From NCBI GenBank assembly GCA_015654575.1, contig JAATGR010000096.1, positions 1 to 55,957 of the forward strand: a DNA stretch of 55,957 bases, written 5' to 3'. Source of the DNA: Actinomycetales bacterium (GTDB lineage Bacteria; Actinomycetota; Actinomycetes; Actinomycetales; Microbacteriaceae). The notes beneath the pieces are model-generated. The model was not told where the DNA came from. It ran no database searches and saw only the letters and a program-made list of their open reading frames with translations. Below are positions 1 through 9,791 of the stretch, one piece after another. The position numbers were made by a program, and so were the translations under genes. The number at the start of each line of letters is the position of its first letter. The stretch's first letter is position 1.

Positions 1-7
1 GGACCCC

Positions 8-232
8 ATGCTCGAAAAAGACAGGCTCATCAAGACTTCGCGATTCGTGGTGCATACCGGATTCATTGTGAACCGGTTGTTTCTGGTAGCCGTAGCTCTG
101 GGACTGTTGCTGTCGTGGATTCTCTCCTCTCAGCTCGCTACGCTGCTCCTACAGCAAAATCCTGGAACCGATGTGAGATCGCAGATGACCGGGCTGCGCC
201 TGATGATGCTGTTGGGGATCGCGATGTCTGCG
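8..232 (+). pseudogene. DUF2975-like membrane protein, 5' part only
   Basis: The first ~75 codons from ATG at 8 read as a small inner-membrane protein: a short charged N-terminus, a hydrophobic segment at about residues 20-40 (starting VNRLFLVAVALGLLLSW) and a second hydrophobic stretch starting near residue 64. This resembles DUF2975 proteins, whose function is unknown. After about base 232 the frame runs antisense into the isocitrate dehydrogenase gene, so the C-terminal half is missing. The segment is visibly richer in A and T than the rest of the window, which suggests DNA of another origin. Family assignment is tentative; truncation is clear. Confidence 0.5.
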
Positions 233-252
233 GCGATCGCGGCCGCGATCGC
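233..252. repeat. Perfect 20-bp palindrome at the junction of two truncated genes
   Basis: GCGATCGCGGCCGCGATCGC equals its own reverse complement and contains a NotI site flanked by two GCGATCGC octamers. It sits exactly where the plus-strand DUF2975-like fragment and the minus-strand isocitrate dehydrogenase fragment meet. A self-complementary word of this length is a natural place for an assembler to join unrelated sequences or switch strand. A genuine rearrangement point is also possible. Confidence 0.85.
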
Positions 253-1185
253 ATCGCCGCCGTCGATGGCGGAGAGCCCGGCCAGGATGCTGCCCAGCCC
301 GTTGTCGGCCGACAGTCCCGCCGCCGCGATCGCGTCGCCGTGGGTCTCGAACACGTCGGCGAAGAACGCCTTGACGACATGGCCGAAGATCAACGGGTCG
401 CTGACCTTCATCATGGTGGCCTTCAGATGCACCGAGTAGAGCACGTCGTCGGCCTTGGCGGTCTGGAGCGTCTCCCGCAGGAAGGCGTCCAGCGCTGCGG
501 CGGAGAGGAACGTGCCGTCCACGATCTCGCCCGGCAGCACCTTGAGGCCGTCCTTGAACACGGTGACGCTGCCATCGGTCGCCACGTGGCGGATCGTCAG
601 CACGTCGTCGTCGGCGATGACGACCGACTTCTCGTTGGTCGCGAAGTCGTCGTGGCCCATCGTGGCCACCCGCGTCTTGCTGCCGGCGGGGAACGGCTTG
701 TTCAGGTGCGGATGCTTGCGGGCGTAGCTCTTCACCGACAGCGGCGCGCGACGGTCGCTGTTACCCTCGCGCAGCACCGGGTTCACCGCAGATCCCTTGA
801 TCCGGTCGTACCGGGCGCGGGTGTTCTGCTCGTCGAGACCGTTCGGCTCGTCCGGGTAGTCGGGCACGTCGAAGCCCTGCGACTGAAGCTCCGCGATGGC
901 GGCCTTGAGCTGTGGGATGGACGCCGAGATGTTGGGCAGCTTGACGATGTTCGCCTCGGGCAGCGTCGCCAGCCCGCCCAGCTCCGCGAGTGCGTCGCCC
1001 ACCTGCTGCTCCGGCGTCAGCCGCTGTGGGAAGGCCGCGAGGATGCGGCCGGCCAAGGAGATGTCTCGCGTTTGGAGCGCTACTCCCGCCGGCCCCGCGA
1101 TGGCGCGGACGATGGGCAGAAAGGATGCGGTGGCGAGAGCCGGGGCCTCGTCGGTGTGCGTGTAGATGATCGTTGAATCGGGCAC
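233..1185 (-). pseudogene. icd: Monomeric NADP-dependent isocitrate dehydrogenase, N-terminal ~317 residues
   Basis: Converts isocitrate to 2-oxoglutarate with NADP in the TCA cycle. The sequence matches the ~740-residue monomeric (type II) enzyme of corynebacteria almost throughout: [18 protein letters not shown] at the start, [34 protein letters not shown] (substrate-binding Ser/Asn/Arg region) and [20 protein letters not shown]. Start is GTG at 1185, preceded by GGAGAGA; an upstream in-frame extension lacks family similarity. Homology stops after [10 protein letters not shown] at the palindrome, so the C-terminal ~420 residues are absent. As this is an essential-type enzyme, a joining artefact is more likely than a real lesion. 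Confidence 0.85.
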
Positions 1186-1310
1186 GTGTCGTCTCTCCGT
1201 ACGGGCGGACCGGGTCGTCGCCCACACTACCGCACCGGGCAGCGAACTCTCTCGACGTCGAGATAGTTTCGGCGGTGGCCGCACCGGGGTCTGGCGGCTA
1301 GCCTTTGAGC

Positions 1311-1763
1311 ATGAGCGACCTGCGTCTGGAAGAGCTGTCCGCCGCGACGATCGTCGCCGTGAACTCGATGTCCCTGAAGCCGGGACAGGAGCAGTTCATC
1401 GCGCCGGTGTCGTACGGCACGGCGGCCACCGTGGTCAATCCGCGGACAAGTTGGCAGAGGGTGGTGCTGGACGGCGACGAGGTCGTCGGATTCGTCAGCG
1501 CCAACTTCGATCCGGACGAACCCCAGGAGTACTTCCAGTCCGTGCTGTGGCGCATCAACGTGGATGCCGACGACCAGGGCCGTGGCGTCGGCCGCTTCGC
1601 GGTGGAGGGGGTGAAGAGCGAGGCCAGGGCCCGCGGCATCAGCCACGTGGACGTCATCTACGAAGAGGGCGAGGAAGGCCCGCAGGCCTTCTTCGAGCAC
1701 GTCGGCTTCGTCGCCGTGGGCGAGACGGAGTTCGGGGAGACGGTCGCGCGCGTCACCCTCTGA
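1311..1763 (+). CDS. GNAT family N-acetyltransferase
   Basis: A 150-residue protein with one GNAT fold. The acetyl-CoA pyrophosphate-binding loop is visible as [20 protein letters not shown] (Q/RxxGxG/A), followed by the beta-5/alpha-4 pattern [24 protein letters not shown] typical of the C-terminal half. The substrate cannot be read from the sequence. The ATG at 1311 is preferred over an in-frame TTG at 1305. It is convergent with the P-type ATPase gene and the two overlap by 11 bases at their 3' ends. It is divergent from the isocitrate dehydrogenase gene across ~125 bases. Confidence 0.85.
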   Translation: MSDLRLEELSAATIVAVNSMSLKPGQEQFIAPVSYGTAATVVNPRTSWQRVVLDGDEVVGFVSANFDPDEPQEYFQSVLWRINVDADDQGRGVGRFAVEGVKSEARARGISHVDVIYEEGEEGPQAFFEHVGFVAVGETEFGETVARVTL

Positions 1764-4491
1764 CGCGTCGGGCGCGGGCGCGGCGAACACCTTTGTCGGC
1801 CTCGACCACGACGGCGGGGATGAGCGACAGCCCGATCGCTAGCAGCCACTGGTCGCCGGTGAGCGAGGTGGTCATCAGCAGCCGCTGCAGGAAGCCGACC
1901 TCCACGCACGCGACCGTCAGCACGACCGGGATCCAGCTCCACTTCAGCGCGTTCGCGATCGGCGCCGCGATCCCGGGCGCGGGATCCCGCCGCATCGCGA
2001 AGCCGGCCAGCACCGAGCTCAGGCTGGTGACGACGAACGCCATCGTCACCGGAACGGATGCCTCGGCCGTGCTCGGCGACCCGGGCGCGGTCAGCAGTGC
2101 CACGAGTCCGACGGCGAAGATCACGAAGCCGTAGCAGAGCCATTGCACGACCGCGCCGGGGTGCGAGAGCGTGACCCGCACGTCGCGCGGCGGATGCTGC
2201 ATCAGGTCGTCGGGGAACGGATCGAGGGTGATCACGATGACCGGCGCGAACGTGATGAAGAAGCTCAGGAACAGCACCATCATCGGCGTCAGCGGCACCC
2301 CGTTGTTGATGTCGAAGACGCTCGCGGCCACGAAGAGGAACACCAGCGAGAACAGCGTCGACATCTGGTAGCGCACGTAGCTGACGATCTTGTCGTAGAT
2401 CGCACGTCCCAGGCGGATCGCGGAGACCAGCGTCCCGAAGTCATCGTCGGTGAGGATCATCTTCCCCGCCTGCTTCGTCACCTCGCTGCCCGATCCCATC
2501 GCGACGCCGATGTCGGCCTGCTTGAGTGCCGCGGCGTCGTTGACGGCGTCCCCGGTCATCGCGACCACGTCCCCCGTCTCCTGCATGAGCCGGGCGACGC
2601 GCAGCTTGTCCTCGGGGGTGACCCTGCCGAACACGTGCAGTTCGGGCAGCCGCGCGGACAGCTCCGCATCGCTCAGGGCGCGCAGCTCGGGACCGCTGAT
2701 CGCGCCCGCGCCGAGTCCCAGCTCCGCACCGATCGCCGCCGCAGTCACTGCGTGGTCGCCGGTGATCATGCGCACGTCGATCCCGGCGTCGCGGGCGATG
2801 CGCACGGCCTCGATCGCGGACGGGCGCAACGGGTCGATGATGCCGACGAGCGCGACGAAGGTGAACTCGTCGACGAGCGCCATGGGGTCGGATGCGGCGT
2901 CGGCCTCACGCCCCGGCAGCGGGCGGGCGGCGAACGCAAGCACCCGCAGCCCCTGCTCGCTCAGCTGCGCGTTCGCCGCGAGGATCTCGTCCCGCATGTC
3001 GTCGATCGGCACCCGCCCGTCGGCGGTGAGCGCCCACGCGCAGCGGTCGATGACGACGTCCGGACCGCCCTTCATCGTCGCGAGGAAGGTCTCCTCGCCC
3101 TCCAGCGGGGCGTGGTGGAAGGTGACCATGAACTTGTACGCCGAGTCGAAGGGAACCTCCGCCTCTCGCGCGTACAAGCGCCGCGTCGACTCGGCGTCTA
3201 CCCCGAGCTTGGCGGCAAGCACCACGAGCGCGGCCTCGGTTGGGTCGCCCACCACGACGCCGGCGTCGGAGACGGTGGCGTCGCTGTTCAAGCACAGTCC
3301 GTAGGCGAGGGGGGTGAAGTAGGGCACCTCGGCGCCGGCCGCGTGACGCAGCGCGCCGGTCTTGCCGTACCCCGTGCCCTCGATCTGGAACCACTGCCCC
3401 CGCGCGTACAGCCGGGTGGCGGTCATCTCGTTGAGGGTGAGCGTGCCGGTCTTGTCGGAGTTGATGGCGCTCGTCGCGCCCAGAGTCTCCACGTCGCTCA
3501 GGTTCTTCACGATCGCCCGTTGCGCGGCGAGCTGCCGGGCGCCGTAGGAGAGCATGCTCTGCACGAACGTCGGCAGGCCGGAGGGGATCGCGGACACCGC
3601 CATCGCGATGCCCACCAGCAGCACCGTCGACAGCTCCTCGCCGCGCAGCAGCCCGATCGCGATCATGACGGCGACCGCGCTCCACGCGATGATCGCGAGC
3701 ACCTTCGTCAGGCCGGTCAGCTCGCGCTGCAGCGGCGACGGCACCGTCTTCACCGCGGTGAGCATCGACGCGATGCGCCCCATCTCGGTCTGCAGGCCGG
3801 TGCCGGTCACGACGAAGGTCGCGGTGCCGCGGGTGACGGTCGTGTTCTGGAAGAGCATGTTGGCGCGGTCGCCGAGGGCGACGTCGTCCCCGACGAGGGC
3901 TGCCGCATCCTTGCCGACCGGCGCGCTCTCCCCGGTGAGCGCCGCTTCGGCGCTCTCGCAGGTAGCCGCGCGCAGCACGCGGCCGTCGGCCGGGATCAGG
4001 TCCCCCGCCTCGACCTGAACGACGTCGCCGGGCACAACCTCGGGCGCCGGAACGAGCCGGACGCTACCGCCGCGGACGACGCGCGCATGCGGCACCTGCA
4101 TCGTCGCGAGCGCGTCCACGCTGGCGCGCGCGGTGATCTCCTGCCGCGTGCCCATCACGACGTTCAGCAGCACGAGGGCCGCGACCACGACCGCGACCGG
4201 GACCTGCCCGATCAGGATGCTGACCACGACGACCCCGATGAGCATGAGGTTCATCGGGTCGACCACGGTCCGCAGCGCGATCGCCCAGGCGCTGGGCTGC
4301 GGCGGCGCCGGGATGGTGTTGGGGCCGTACACGGCCAGCCGCGCGGCCGCTTCGGCGTCGCTCAACCCGTCGACCGGATCGGTGGACAGGTCGATCGCGA
4401 CGAGCGCAGCATCCCTGGTCCACCACGTCTCCTCCGGCGATTCGACCGCCGGTTTCGCGCCGTCAGCCGGCGGCGTGCCCTGATTCCCCAT
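1753..4491 (-). CDS. P2-type cation-translocating ATPase with unusual ion-site residues
   Basis: A 912-residue P-type ATPase in the inner membrane. In order: cation-ATPase N-terminal domain (about 20-75), E1-E2 actuator with PGDVV and LTGES (186-189), phosphorylation loop INSDKTGTLT with Asp346, a KGGPDVVIDRC nucleotide-domain motif, MITGDH, MTGDAVNDAAALKQADIG hinge motif and a C-terminal helix bundle. The architecture is that of the PMR1/SERCA group. However, the M4 motif that should read IPEGLP is IPSGLP (Ser304), and the M6 N..xDG motif is replaced by LFLSFFITFAP. The two main Ca2+ ligands are therefore absent and the transported ion is unknown. ATG at 4491 follows GGGGAGAG; a longer in-frame extension has no family match. 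Confidence 0.9.
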   Translation of the reverse strand: MGNQGTPPADGAKPAVESPEETWWTRDAALVAIDLSTDPVDGLSDAEAAARLAVYGPNTIPAPPQPSAWAIALRTVVDPMNLMLIGVVVVSILIGQVPVAVVVAALVLLNVVMGTRQEITARASVDALATMQVPHARVVRGGSVRLVPAPEVVPGDVVQVEAGDLIPADGRVLRAATCESAEAALTGESAPVGKDAAALVGDDVALGDRANMLFQNTTVTRGTATFVVTGTGLQTEMGRIASMLTAVKTVPSPLQRELTGLTKVLAIIAWSAVAVMIAIGLLRGEELSTVLLVGIAMAVSAIPSGLPTFVQSMLSYGARQLAAQRAIVKNLSDVETLGATSAINSDKTGTLTLNEMTATRLYARGQWFQIEGTGYGKTGALRHAAGAEVPYFTPLAYGLCLNSDATVSDAGVVVGDPTEAALVVLAAKLGVDAESTRRLYAREAEVPFDSAYKFMVTFHHAPLEGEETFLATMKGGPDVVIDRCAWALTADGRVPIDDMRDEILAANAQLSEQGLRVLAFAARPLPGREADAASDPMALVDEFTFVALVGIIDPLRPSAIEAVRIARDAGIDVRMITGDHAVTAAAIGAELGLGAGAISGPELRALSDAELSARLPELHVFGRVTPEDKLRVARLMQETGDVVAMTGDAVNDAAALKQADIGVAMGSGSEVTKQAGKMILTDDDFGTLVSAIRLGRAIYDKIVSYVRYQMSTLFSLVFLFVAASVFDINNGVPLTPMMVLFLSFFITFAPVIVITLDPFPDDLMQHPPRDVRVTLSHPGAVVQWLCYGFVIFAVGLVALLTAPGSPSTAEASVPVTMAFVVTSLSSVLAGFAMRRDPAPGIAAPIANALKWSWIPVVLTVACVEVGFLQRLLMTTSLTGDQWLLAIGLSLIPAVVVEADKGVRRARARRVRG

Positions 4492-4628
4492 GTGCGACTC
4501 TCCCCGACTGGTCTCGCCCGATCCCCCGGCGCCGGATCCCGCCGCCGTCTCAGCAAACTGTAGCCGCGGCCCGCGGGTGGATGCGGCGGTGGGTGAAGTG
4601 CAGCGGGTGAGGCGCGGCAGTCTCGGAG

Positions 4629-4678
4629 CGTCGCAGAATTCCGCGAATGTCGGAGCCTTTCCGCGGAATTCTGCGACG
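4629..4678. repeat. 17-bp perfect inverted repeat between ATPase and ABC genes
   Basis: Left arm 4629-4645 (CGTCGCAGAATTCCGCG) and right arm 4662-4678 are exact reverse complements around a 16-base loop. It lies in the 227-base gap upstream of the P-type ATPase start and downstream of the ABC exporter stop, all on the minus strand. It could be a rho-independent terminator for the exporter operon (there is no U tract, as often in actinobacteria) or an operator for the ATPase. Confidence 0.8.
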
Positions 4679-4718
4679 GTGGCGTGATTCCGCGACCGCG
4701 GACCGCGCCCGGGTGCCG

Positions 4719-6530
4719 TCACACGAGCGACTGCCGCCAGGCGCTGTGCAGGCGGGCGAAGCGCCCGGTTCCGGCGATGAGGGCGGCGGGGGCGTCGTCC
4801 TCCACGACCTCGCCGTGCTCCATGACCAGCACCCGGTCGGCGATCGCGACGGTCGAGAGCCGGTGGGCGATGATGATCGCGGTGCGGTCTGCCAGCAGCG
4901 TCTGCAACGCCTGCTGCACCATCCGCTCGCCGGGGATGTCGAGCGATGCGGTCGCCTCGTCGAGGATCAGCACCGCCGGGTCGGCCAGGAACGCCCGCGC
5001 GAAGGAGATCAGCTGCCGCTGCCCGGCCGAGACCCGGCCGCCGCGCTTGTTCACGTCGGTGTCGTAGCCGTCGGGCAGGGCGCGGATGAACGCGTCGGCG
5101 CCGACGGCGCGCGCGGCATCCTGGATGTGCTCGTGCGTCGCGTCCGGCCGGCCCAGCGCGATGTTGTCGGCCACGGTGCCGCTGAACAGGTAGGCCTCCT
5201 GCGTGACCATCACCACGGCGCGGCGGAGATCTGCCCCCGACAGCTCCCGCAGGTCGACGCCATCGAGGCTGACCCGGCCGGCGATGGGATCGTAGAACCG
5301 CGCGGTGAGCTTCGCGAGCGTCGACTTTCCGGCACCGGTCGTGCCGACCAGGGCCACCGTCTGACCCGCGGGGATGTCGAGCGTGAACCGCGGGAGGATG
5401 GTCTTCCCCTCGCCGTAGCCGAAGACGACCTCATCGAAAAGCAGATGACCGGATGCCCGCGGCAACGCCGCCGGGTGCGCCGGCTCCGGCACGCTCGGCT
5501 CCTCCTCCAGCACACCGGACACCTTCTCCAGGGCGGCGGCCGCGGACTGGTACTGGTTCAGGAACATCGCCACCTCCTGCAGCGGCGAGAAGAAGTTGCG
5601 CACGTACAGCACCGCCGCCAGCAGCACGCCCACTTCGAGGCCGCCCGCGGCGACCCGCGCGCCGCCCCAGGCGAGCACGACGGCCAGGGTGATCGCCGAG
5701 ATCGCCATGAGTCCCGGTTCGAAGGTGCCGAACAGGCGCATCGACCGCATGTTGACGTCGCGGTAGCGGCCGCTCAACTCGCCGAACTCCGCGTCGTCAC
5801 GTTCCTCGGTGCGGAACGCATTGACGGCGCGGATGCCGGTCATCCGCTCGACGAACATGACGATCACCTGGGCGCTGACCACGCGCGAGGCGCGGTACGT
5901 CGCCTGCGAGCGACGGTGGAACCACCGCATCAGCATCCCGAGCGGAACACCCATCGCCACCAGCACCACGCCCGACTGCCAGTCGACCAGCAGCAGTGCG
6001 ATGAGCGTGAACCCGCCGTACATCACGCCGGAGACGAGCTCTTTCAGGCCGCTGTCGAGCAGTTCGCGGATGGCGTCGAGGTCGCTCGTCTGACGGGAGA
6101 TGATGCGTCCCGAGGTGTACGACTCGTGGAACTCGAGGCTCAGCCGCTGCGTGTGCCGGAAGATGCGCGTGCGCAGGTCGATCATGATCGCCTGCGTCAC
6201 GTGGGCCGCGGCCACCGCGTACCAGCCCATGAGCGCGGCGGCGACGACGGCGCTGACGAGGTACACGGCGAAGACGCCCACCGTCGGCAGCCAGTCCGCC
6301 GCGTCCAGCACGGCCGGCAGCGCGCTGTCGATGCCGTAGGCGATGAGGGCGGGGCCAAGCACCTGCATCCCGGTCGAGACGACGAGGACGACCGCGGCCA
6401 GCACGAGCCGCCCCCGTACCGGGCCGATGAGCGCGCCGAGCAGCCGCAGCGAACGACGGCGGATGTGGCTGCTCTCGGCATGTGTGTAGTCGGTGCGCTC
6501 CTCGCCCGAGGTTCCGGTCACGGCGCTCAT
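4719..6530 (-). CDS. ABC exporter half-transporter, catalytic-site partner
   Basis: A 603-residue type I ABC exporter: six-helix membrane domain (about 30-320) and nucleotide-binding domain (about 350-590). Walker A is GTTGAGKST and Walker B is [12 protein letters not shown] with the catalytic Glu. The switch His is in IIIAHRLST. The signature is VSAGQRQ rather than LSGGQ. It is translationally coupled (ATGA overlap at 6527-6530) to the upstream half-transporter, whose defects are complementary, so the two very probably form one heterodimeric exporter. Substrate unknown; multidrug, lipid or peptide export are all possible for this family. Confidence 0.92.
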   Translation of the reverse strand: MSAVTGTSGEERTDYTHAESSHIRRRSLRLLGALIGPVRGRLVLAAVVLVVSTGMQVLGPALIAYGIDSALPAVLDAADWLPTVGVFAVYLVSAVVAAALMGWYAVAAAHVTQAIMIDLRTRIFRHTQRLSLEFHESYTSGRIISRQTSDLDAIRELLDSGLKELVSGVMYGGFTLIALLLVDWQSGVVLVAMGVPLGMLMRWFHRRSQATYRASRVVSAQVIVMFVERMTGIRAVNAFRTEERDDAEFGELSGRYRDVNMRSMRLFGTFEPGLMAISAITLAVVLAWGGARVAAGGLEVGVLLAAVLYVRNFFSPLQEVAMFLNQYQSAAAALEKVSGVLEEEPSVPEPAHPAALPRASGHLLFDEVVFGYGEGKTILPRFTLDIPAGQTVALVGTTGAGKSTLAKLTARFYDPIAGRVSLDGVDLRELSGADLRRAVVMVTQEAYLFSGTVADNIALGRPDATHEHIQDAARAVGADAFIRALPDGYDTDVNKRGGRVSAGQRQLISFARAFLADPAVLILDEATASLDIPGERMVQQALQTLLADRTAIIIAHRLSTVAIADRVLVMEHGEVVEDDAPAALIAGTGRFARLHSAWRQSLV

Positions 6531-8341
6531 CGGGTCACCTCCTCGTGGTCGACCGACGCCGCATCCGTCTCCTCGTCCAGACTGGAGATGACGTGCCGAT
6601 AGGCGGCGCTCGTTCGCAGCAGGTCGCGGTGGGCACCGACGGCGACGATGCGGCCTGCCTCGAGCAGCGCGACCCGATCGGCGAGCGCGACGGTCGAGGG
6701 CCGGTGGGCGACGATCAAGGCCGTCGTGGTGTCGAGCACCCTCCGAAGGCCCGCCTCCACCAGCGCCTCGGTGTCGACGTCGAGCGCGGAGAGCGGGTCA
6801 TCGAGCACAAGCACGGCGGGGCGCGCCGCGACGGCCCTGGCCAGCGCGAGCCGTTGGCGCTGTCCGCCGGACAGGCTCAGCCCCTCCTCGCCGATGACGG
6901 TGTCGACGCCGTCGGGGAGCTCGTCGACGAAGCCCGCCTGCGCGACCTCCAGCGCCTCGCGCAGCACGGCGTCGGCCTCAGGCGAGTCCGGTACGAGCTC
7001 GTCCCTGCCCAGCAGCACGTTCGCGCGCACCGAGGAGGAGAAGAGCGTCGCGTCTTCAAACGCGGTCGAGATGTGGGTGCGCAGCTGGCTCAGCGTGAGG
7101 CCGCGCACATCCACCCCGTCGAGGGTGACCCGGCCGGCGGTCACGTCGTAGAGGCGGGTGGGCAGGGTCGTCAGGGTGGTCTTGCCGGAACCGGTGAGGC
7201 CGACCAGCGCGACCGTCTCCCCCGGTTCGAGCACCAGGTCGACGCCGTTGAGGAGGTCGCGGCTGCCGGGAGCGGCATCCTGATATCGGAAGTGGACGCC
7301 CTCGAACGCGAGGCGTCCCCGTGCCGTGGGGAGGGCGGCCGGCTGCGGCGGATCGGTGATGCTCTCGGTCTCGTCGAGCACCTCGAAGATGCGGTCGGTG
7401 GCGGTGCGGGCATCCAGCAGGAACGAGAACAGGAAGCCGATCGACTCCATCGGCCACCGCAGCACGGTCGCCATCGCGAAGAACGCGAAGAGTTCGGCGA
7501 CCTGCAGCTGACCGGTCGCAGCGAGGCCGATGCCGGTGAGCAGGCACAGCGCGAAGGCGATGCCCGGCAGCAGGGTCAGCCAGAACCAGATCCAGCCGAC
7601 CGCCGCCGCTTTGCGCAGTTCGGTGCCGCGCAGCGTCTCAGCCTGGCGGGTGAAGTTCGCGAGCGCGTGGCCGCCCCGGCCGAACGCCTTGAGCACGCGG
7701 ATGCCGTGGACGCTCTCCTCCACGGCGGTGGCGAGATCGCCGGCCTGGTCCTGGCTCTGCCGGGTGAGCACGCCGTAGCTCTTCTCGAAGCGGTAACCGG
7801 CGTACCACAGCGGTGCGGAGCACACCAGGAACACGGCGCCGAGCGCCCAGTGCCAGCGGAACAGCAGCACGGTGCCGATGACGATCGTGAGGACGTTGAC
7901 CACGAGCATGATGAGGCCGAAGGCGAGCCAGCGACGGATCGTGCTGATGTCCTGCATCATCCGGCTGAGCAGCTGGCCCGACTGCCACCGGTCGTGGAAG
8001 GCCACCGGGAGTCGTTCGAGCCGGGAGGTGAAGGTGGTGCGCAGCGCGTACTCGATATGGGTGGAGGGCGACAGCACCAACCAGCGGCGCAGCCAGACGA
8101 GGCCAGCCTCGGCCAGGCCCAGTCCGAGCACGGCGGCCACGCCCCAGATCAACGCCACCGGGTCGCCGGAAACGGCAGGCCCGCCGACGAGCGCCTCTAG
8201 CGCAAGCGGGATCGCGAGGGCGACCAGGGCGGCGGCGAGCGCGCTGACAGCGCCGGCCAGCATCCGGGGCAGCACCGTGCGGGCGAACGGCAGCAGACGC
8301 GCGAGCGCGCGCGGCGTGGAACGGGCGGAGAGAGAGGACAT
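6527..8341 (-). CDS. ABC exporter half-transporter, degenerate-site partner
   Basis: A 604-residue type I ABC exporter with N-terminal six-helix domain and C-terminal nucleotide-binding domain. Walker A is GLTGSGKTT and the signature [16 protein letters not shown] is canonical. Walker B ends [12 protein letters not shown], with Asp where hydrolysing subunits have Glu. In heterodimeric exporters this marks the subunit contributing the non-catalytic ATP site. First gene of a two-gene operon. ATG at 8341 fits the family N-terminus, although its ribosome-binding site is weak (GAAAG). An upstream in-frame extension to 8407 lacks family support. Confidence 0.92.
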   Translation of the reverse strand: MSSLSARSTPRALARLLPFARTVLPRMLAGAVSALAAALVALAIPLALEALVGGPAVSGDPVALIWGVAAVLGLGLAEAGLVWLRRWLVLSPSTHIEYALRTTFTSRLERLPVAFHDRWQSGQLLSRMMQDISTIRRWLAFGLIMLVVNVLTIVIGTVLLFRWHWALGAVFLVCSAPLWYAGYRFEKSYGVLTRQSQDQAGDLATAVEESVHGIRVLKAFGRGGHALANFTRQAETLRGTELRKAAAVGWIWFWLTLLPGIAFALCLLTGIGLAATGQLQVAELFAFFAMATVLRWPMESIGFLFSFLLDARTATDRIFEVLDETESITDPPQPAALPTARGRLAFEGVHFRYQDAAPGSRDLLNGVDLVLEPGETVALVGLTGSGKTTLTTLPTRLYDVTAGRVTLDGVDVRGLTLSQLRTHISTAFEDATLFSSSVRANVLLGRDELVPDSPEADAVLREALEVAQAGFVDELPDGVDTVIGEEGLSLSGGQRQRLALARAVAARPAVLVLDDPLSALDVDTEALVEAGLRRVLDTTTALIVAHRPSTVALADRVALLEAGRIVAVGAHRDLLRTSAAYRHVISSLDEETDAASVDHEEVTR

Positions 8342-8485
8342 GAAGCTTTCGCAGTGCGGGAATCGGGGGTCGGCCTCGCCCCGATCCGCGTGGACGGCGG
8401 ACGCCACGAACCGAGCGCGGCGACGGAGGCGAAAGCCTTTCAGCCTAAGGGGTGCGTGGGGAAAGCGTCAACGCGACGACGCCGG

Positions 8486-8986
8486 TCAGCGCGCCGCCCG
8501 CGCCTCGCGGTCGAGCAGGCTGCGCTTGATGTCGAGGCCCCAGGCGAAGCCGCCGAGCGCGCCGCCGGTGCGGAGCACCCGGTGGCAGGGGACGAACAGG
8601 GCCGGGGCGTTGCGTGCACAGATGGATGCCACCGCGCGCACCGCCCGCGGGTTCCCGAGGCGCACGGCGAACTCGGTGTACGTCAACGGCGCGCCCGGCC
8701 GGATCTCCCGCAGCGCCCGCCAGCCGGCGAGCTGGCCGGGGGTGCCGGCCTGGAAGACCTCGACGGCGTCGATCGGGCCGAGGTCGCCGGCGTAATAGGC
8801 GCGGACGGCGGCGGCGGCATCCGTGTCTCCCTCTTTCATGGCGGCGGGCCGGTCGTCGGGCTTGAGGCGTGCGAGGATCGCGGCCGGGTCGGCCGTCCAG
8901 CCGGAGGCGAGCACGCGTTGCCGCACGTCGGCGAGCAGGGTGAAGGCCCCGTCCGGGGTGTCGATGGTCTGAATCAGGGCGGTCAT
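8486..8986 (-). CDS. ogt: Methylated-DNA-protein-cysteine methyltransferase
   Basis: A 166-residue Ogt/AGT protein that repairs O6-alkylguanine by transferring the alkyl group to its own cysteine. The active site is [12 protein letters not shown], and the DNA-binding helix-turn-helix is represented by [20 protein letters not shown] just upstream, with the usual [17 protein letters not shown] tail. ATG at 8986 lies six bases after AGAGG, while an ATG at 8992 directly abuts it and is less likely. Monocistronic; the preceding ABC operon runs in the same direction but starts ~145 bases downstream. Confidence 0.92.
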   Translation of the reverse strand: MTALIQTIDTPDGAFTLLADVRQRVLASGWTADPAAILARLKPDDRPAAMKEGDTDAAAAVRAYYAGDLGPIDAVEVFQAGTPGQLAGWRALREIRPGAPLTYTEFAVRLGNPRAVRAVASICARNAPALFVPCHRVLRTGGALGGFAWGLDIKRSLLDREARAAR

Positions 8987-9171
8987 CGTCATCCTCTGGT
9001 TCTGGGGCGCCAGCGACGCCCTGCTTCTACCATGCACCGCGGAGAACAGACCACGCGATCTTCCGCATCGACGGGCCCGACGGGGCTGAGTCCTATAGCC
9101 GGTACGGTCAGAATCCCCGGTGCACGAAACTCGTTTCAGCTACCCGTCAAATCCAGCATTGACGAGTGGGC

Positions 9172-9540
9172 TCATACCTCTTTGCCGTAGACCTTTCCAC
9201 TGGCCGCCGGACCTCTGACTTTTCCTACCAACCCCGCGATGGCAAAGATCGTCAGCAGGTACGGCATTGCCAGCAGATCGCTGGGGATTGTAGACCCCAC
9301 CTGGCTGGCCAGGTTCTTGAGGTTCGTGGCGAAGCCGAAGAACAATGCCGCCAGTGCTGCGTACCACGGGTTCCAGCGGCCGAAGATCAGTGCCGCCAAG
9401 GCAATGTAGCCTTGGCCGGCGGACATCTCGCGGCTGAACGCTCCCACTGCCCCGATAGTTAACGCTGCCCCGCCCAGCCCGGCCAGCGTGCCAGAGACAG
9501 TGACCCAGACCATGCGGGTGCGGTTCACGTCGATGCCCAT
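9172..9540 (-). pseudogene. C-terminal fragment of a sugar/nucleoside-type ABC permease
   Basis: 122 codons match the last third of BmpA-associated permeases of the YufQ/branched-chain permease superfamily: GIDVNRTRMVWVTVSGTLAG, GQGYIALAALIFGRWNPW and GLVGKVRGPAA. The family has ~300-430 residues, and the similarity starts abruptly at the ATG (9540), with an in-frame stop a few codons upstream. The N-terminal membrane helices are therefore missing. Base composition is lower in GC than its neighbours. Nothing else of a BmpA-type operon is present, so this is a relic or a rearrangement scar at the edge of the secretion island. Confidence 0.75.
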
Positions 9541-9791
9541 GGTGTCTCAGGATGCAACGCGCCGACGGCGCGAGCTCGCCAGACCCCATCAGCAGCCGAA
9601 CCAACTCTCAGGACCGATCACGCCATCGTCCCACCATCATCGAGAGAGACAGTGCCGCCCGGGTCACCGTCGCCACCCCAGATACCTCATCCGCCCATGG
9701 CAGGCATCGTGAGGCGTCGGACACGCCCGTATTCAACGGTGAGCCGTCTTGCCGCCGCGATATCCCCGCGCCGACCCGCTGCCCGCTGAGC

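Noticed and set aside
2143..4563. 806-codon plus-strand frame
   Set aside because: Antisense to the P-type ATPase, no motif, composition dominated by Arg, His and Asp.
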